Shown: in pieces, positions 60,870-64,000 of the stretch
Layout: the number at the start of each line of letters is the position of its first letter
Position numbering within the stretch: the stretch's first letter is position 1
Source: Bacillus benzoevorans
Lineage (GTDB): Bacteria > Bacillota > Bacilli > Bacillales > Cytobacillaceae
Length of the DNA: 64,000 nucleotides
Reading direction: 5' to 3'
Assembly (NCBI RefSeq): GCF_014207535.1
Contig: NZ_JACHGK010000002.1
Location: forward strand, 420,938 to 484,937
Translations under genes and position numbers: made by a program
Notes under the pieces: model-generated
Database searches by the model: none
Seen by the model: the letters and a program-made list of their open reading frames with translations, nothing else
What the model was told of the DNA's origin: nothing

Positions 60870-62069
60870 TTAATCTGAAATTAAATAAATCTTTTCTGCC
60901 GTGTTTTCTATTACTGAATTTATATCTGCATTGCCATAATACCTGACATGCATGACCGCTTTTCCTTTAAAAGCAAATACTTCTTTCATTTCCTTTTCCT
61001 CATGTACAATCAAAAGATCCAAGCCTGGATGTTTTGTTTCAACAAAATCTTTTCTACTATCTTCATATCTATATCTTTCTATTAAATCGGAAATCAGATT
61101 ATCCGCCAGACCCGGTATATTCAGCTGATAAACCTGTGTATGAATACTCGGTGAATATTCACCACTTCCGTCCTCCCACGTTTTTCCGGGAACCACACCC
61201 TCTTCATCTGTTTCATATTGCACGGGTGCCAATGGACCCCAATCATATGAATACCGGTTGCCCCAATCCACATTATCACTTATATAGGAAGGTTACCCTC
61301 GAACCAATGCTGGATTCTCTTCTACATCTGCTAACCTAACAATCGGTAAATCAAGACTTGCTTCGGGCAATGTTTTCGTATCCATTTTTATAAGCTGTAC
61401 GAACGGTATGATAGCACTCAATCCAACTACCGTTGTAAAAAGAAAAGCGATGGTAGAATGTAATCGGTAGTGCTTTTTCCAAGGTGCATGATGATCAATC
61501 GTTTTGCCTTCAATAAGGTTTCTTCGCAAAGCACGAATGGAAATTGATGCTTGGAGCGATTGATAGGCCGAGTATCCAAGGAAGATGGCTAAAATAGTTT
61601 GTTGAATAGCTGTGCCTTCCACGATCACTAAGGTAGGAGTCCCATCAAGAAACCAGATAGCAGATAACATACCAATAATTAAAATCATTGCAACAACTGC
61701 CATAACAGCATTTAAAGCTAATTTCTTGTCCAGTTCCTTTAATGTATAAGACTGTTCGGCGGGATCTGTATGAAGCTCTGGTGCATCGAGTTCTTTAGGT
61801 GATGAAAAGACATGAAAAAAACTATAGCTTGTTACATAATCCCAACCACTTTCTTCATACATCTGTATTTGTTCTGGTGTAAGCTTTTTCATTATGGATA
61901 CATCTATTCTGTACCTCATTTTCTTCGGTTCACCTTTAACAAACTTGGCAAAATGTATCCCCATCTTTTTTAGATGCAACCCTTTATCAGCCATGTCTGA
62001 AAACCAGCTTTCATGCTCACCAATCCGCCAATAATCACTGGGCCGAAGTTTATGGACCGTTTTATTCAT
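60870..62069 (-). pseudogene. DUF2812 membrane protein gene with an in-frame stop
   Basis: The frame from the ATG at 62069 encodes a DUF2812 protein: N-terminal GEHESWFSDMADKGLHL and KKMRYRIDVS, then two hydrophobic pairs. At 61293-61295 a TAA interrupts it. The same frame continues without another stop to 60870 (SDNVDWGNRYSYDWGPLAP to YLISD). The whole would be about 399 codons, the normal size of this family. Only one codon separates an intact gene from the observed one. The second half could be restarted at a GTG (61271). It overlaps PadR, its usual partner. Confidence 0.8.
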
Positions 62070-62382
62070 CCTCATCACCTTCCTCTAAAATGCTACTATC
62101 TTTTATCAAGGCTTTCAATCGACCATACTCTGTATGCAAAGCGTGTTTCCCTTCTGGTGTCAGTAGATAGGTCTTCCTTCTACCATCATTTTCTGCTAGC
62201 GAAATAAGACCGTCTTTTTGCATGCGTGAGAGTACTCCATATAGTGTCCCTGGCCCCATTTTCAATCTGCCATTTGATACTTCAGTAATTGCATGCATAA
62301 GCTGATACCCATGGTTGGGACGCATTAACGCTAGTAGTACATAATACATTGCTTCGGTCATAGGTCCCCCATTATATGCCAT
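62062..62382 (-). CDS. PadR-family transcriptional regulator
   Basis: The 106-residue protein has the PadR winged HTH: AMYYVLLALMRPNHGYQLMH (11-30), GPGTLYGVLSRMQKDGLI (43-60) and the wing NDGRRKTYLLTPEG. PadR proteins repress genes until a ligand or stress is sensed. The gene overlaps the DUF2812 gene, a common operon. AAGGAAGG precedes the ATG at 62382. Confidence 0.93.
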   Translation of the reverse strand: MAYNGGPMTEAMYYVLLALMRPNHGYQLMHAITEVSNGRLKMGPGTLYGVLSRMQKDGLISLAENDGRRKTYLLTPEGKHALHTEYGRLKALIKDSSILEEGDEDE

Positions 62383-62415
62383 TGTTTACTTACCTTCCTT
62401 CGTTCCCAGAGATAT

Positions 62416-62447
62416 TATGTATAGCGATATATCGTATAACATAACAA
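62416..62447 (-). promoter_or_regulatory. Promoter and palindromic operator of the PadR-DUF2812 operon
   Basis: On the minus strand TTGTTA (62442-62447) and TATACA (62418-62423) are 18 bases apart. Between and over them lies an imperfect palindrome centred on GATATATC, with ATGTATA and TATAACAT arms (62416-62443). This fits self-regulation by PadR. Confidence 0.6.
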
Positions 62448-62778
62448 TATATCATGAAATATCTATTGTAAATAAAAACAGATATAATTTTTATCATTTT
62501 CCTTTTTGTAGCAAAAGAAGACCACATAAAAATGATCTTCTTGTTCAGCTTTTCTGTCATTTAGTTAAAGTATACTTTTTTACAATTGCACTTAATTGAC
62601 ATAAATAACTAGTTTTCTTTAATTGACACGTGAATCTACTTCCCTGCTCTCTATTTCAACTTTTTACTTCAGAGCTTCAAAAGTGTAATTTAGTTATTGT
62701 GCTATAAGACCCGTTACTTTAGATGCAACTTTCACAATCCTTAAAAATTATTGTCTTATACTAAAAGATATAGAATAA
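62448..62778. other. Intergenic region with a short repeat
   Basis: No gene is seen. Bases 62674-62721 resemble 44952-44999 (GCTTCAAAA and TTTAGTTATTGT shared). The rest is AT-rich. Confidence 0.45.
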
Positions 62779-63756
62779 TTAGTCAATACTTAAAATAATT
62801 TTACCATTTCCAATACCTTTTGCGAGCTGTTCAAAGGCCTGCGATGCTTTCTGCAATGGCAAGGTTGTACCAATCATCGGACGAAGTGCACCACTTGTCA
62901 GCATATCAATTACATCGTTAATACTTTGTTCAAGTTCATCTTGCCTTGCGTTCCATAGGACCATTCCCAAAATATCACATTCCTTTTGCATGGCGAGTCG
63001 TGGATTTATTTCTATTGAACCGCGATTTCCAATAACTACAATTTTACCAAATGGTGAAATCAGCTTTAAATCTGTTTCTAAATTAACATTTGCTAAAAAC
63101 TCAATAATGACATCAGGTCCATTGCCATCCGTTAAGGCTTGCACATCTTTAATCGTAGCTTCTGTCACATGATCAATGACAACATCTGCGCCAGCTTGCT
63201 CAACCATTTTTTTACCCTCTGGCTTACTTGCTGTTCCAATCACTTTAGCACCGTGGGCTTTTGCCATTTGTACAGCCTGTAATCCAACCCCGCCGCTGGC
63301 TCCATGAATAAGCACGGTTTGACCAGGCTTTAAGCATGCACGTTGAAATAATGCACGATAGGCAGTCAATGCTGGTACACCTAATGCCGCACCTTGTTCA
63401 AAAGATACATGGTCTGGTAATGGATAAACGTTCACTTTATCACAGACTACTTTTTGAGCAAATGTACCCGTACAATAAGTTCCTGCCAGGGTCGCAATAA
63501 ATACTCGATCACCAACACGTACATTTGAGACTTCTTCTCCAATCGCTTCCACTATCCCCGCACCGTCTACCCCTGGGGTATAAGGCAGCTGGGGGATAGT
63601 CGCATATGTACCTGTTAATGTATAGGCATCAGCCGGATTAACACCCGCTGCATATAAACGGACACATACTTCTCCCTTGCCTGCTACAACATTCTCAACA
63701 TCTGTATACACCAATTTTTCAGGTCCACCAAACTCTGTAACTTGAATTGCTTTCAT
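62779..63756 (-). CDS. Zinc-independent MDR-family quinone oxidoreductase
   Basis: A 325-residue NAD(P)H-dependent oxidoreductase of the zeta-crystallin/QOR type. The N-terminus is MKAIQVTEFGGPEKL, PGVDGAGIVEAIG is near 62, and the NADPH-binding motif LIHGASGGVGLQAVQMA is near 148. The zinc ligands of alcohol dehydrogenases are missing. It reduces quinones or 2-enals with NADPH. No partner gene adjoins it; a GGGGAG site precedes the ATG at 63756. Confidence 0.9.
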   Translation of the reverse strand: MKAIQVTEFGGPEKLVYTDVENVVAGKGEVCVRLYAAGVNPADAYTLTGTYATIPQLPYTPGVDGAGIVEAIGEEVSNVRVGDRVFIATLAGTYCTGTFAQKVVCDKVNVYPLPDHVSFEQGAALGVPALTAYRALFQRACLKPGQTVLIHGASGGVGLQAVQMAKAHGAKVIGTASKPEGKKMVEQAGADVVIDHVTEATIKDVQALTDGNGPDVIIEFLANVNLETDLKLISPFGKIVVIGNRGSIEINPRLAMQKECDILGMVLWNARQDELEQSINDVIDMLTSGALRPMIGTTLPLQKASQAFEQLAKGIGNGKIILSID

Positions 63757-63953
63757 TTTATCTCCCCTAAAAAATGTATTATAAGTAGAAGTATACCATT
63801 GTAGGATTTAATATAAATTAATCTGCTTATCAGCTTAATTGCATTCCTTCACAATTTTCTAGGTGTTATTAAAGAAAATGCCTGTAGGGCTTATACTAAT
63901 GAAATGTAAGCCCGAAATATAAAAAGCGCACCTTTCCGGTACGCATCACAAAT

Positions 63954-63991
63954 AGCCGTATATCCTGATTTTTTTAATCAAATATACGGCT
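63954..63991. terminator. Terminator at the right end
   Basis: A 10-base stem AGCCGTATAT/ATATACGGCT (63954-63963 with 63982-63991) around an 18-base loop, followed by TATTTATTT on the plus strand. It probably ends a gene whose coding part lies to the right or is lost; none is seen in 63757-63953. Confidence 0.55.
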
Positions 63992-64000
63992 TATTTATTT

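Overview
The window looks like a chromosome segment of a low-G+C, endospore-forming Gram-positive bacterium of the Bacillaceae/Planococcaceae. Signs are AGGAGG-type ribosome sites before nearly every gene, a Spo0E-like phosphatase, a YIEGIA protein with its capping subunit, YtrA-type GntR, DUF1456 and DUF2089 genes, and AT-rich intergenic DNA. No rRNA, tRNA, CRISPR array or intact transposase was seen. Species cannot be named from the sequence alone.

Layout. 1-3.7 kb: a truncated PurF paralogue whose glutaminase site is degenerate, small conserved genes, a cold-shock gene, a HepT relic and a short FAD-synthetase-like protein. 4.1-10.9 kb: an aromatic meta-cleavage module with an MFS carrier, a V4R/PucR-type regulator, an alpha/beta hydrolase, an acyl-CoA-dehydrogenase-fold aromatic hydroxylase and an extradiol dioxygenase. 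11.2-37.3 kb: about 26 kb of catabolic genes all on the minus strand, facing a divergent LysR regulator at 37.5 kb. They encode an HdrD-like membrane Fe-S protein, a ThDP enzyme, a TctCBA uptake system, aldehyde dehydrogenase, an MFS carrier, ETF beta/alpha, two CaiB/BaiF CoA-transferases, two HMG-CoA-lyase-like enzymes, acyl-CoA dehydrogenase, enoyl-CoA hydratase, an MmgE/PrpD protein, a gentisate branch (flavin hydroxylase, gentisate dioxygenase, FAH hydrolase) and an aconitase. 38.9-48.9 kb: a PAS protein, alpha-galactosidase, a DUF2089 trio, YitT, HD-hydrolase and AEC carrier genes. 49-55 kb: a gene graveyard (pRiA4b ORF-3, ABC-2 permease, DUF1835, antiporter and DUF4230 fragments) mixed with dispersed repeats, a small-protein trio and a GntR-ABC operon. 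55.4-64 kb: MntH, the YIEGIA pair, an HTH protein, a probable group II intron relic, a PadR-DUF2812 operon with an in-frame stop, and a quinone reductase.

How the parts may work together. The small module would hydroxylate a phenolic ring, open it by meta-cleavage and hydrolyse the product. The large island can be read as uptake (TctCBA, MFS), side-chain processing (ThDP enzyme, aldehyde dehydrogenase), CoA activation (CaiB/BaiF), oxidation with electrons passing through ETF to the membrane Fe-S protein and menaquinone, hydration, C-C cleavage by the HMG-CoA-lyase-like enzymes, and a ring branch through gentisate. The substrate is not identifiable from sequence. A perfect LysR-type dyad (T-N11-A) lies in the divergent promoter region. 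The other notable signals are a two-copy structured repeat with compensatory base changes, the PurF paralogue lacking glutaminase residues, and a set of very small membrane-protein genes.
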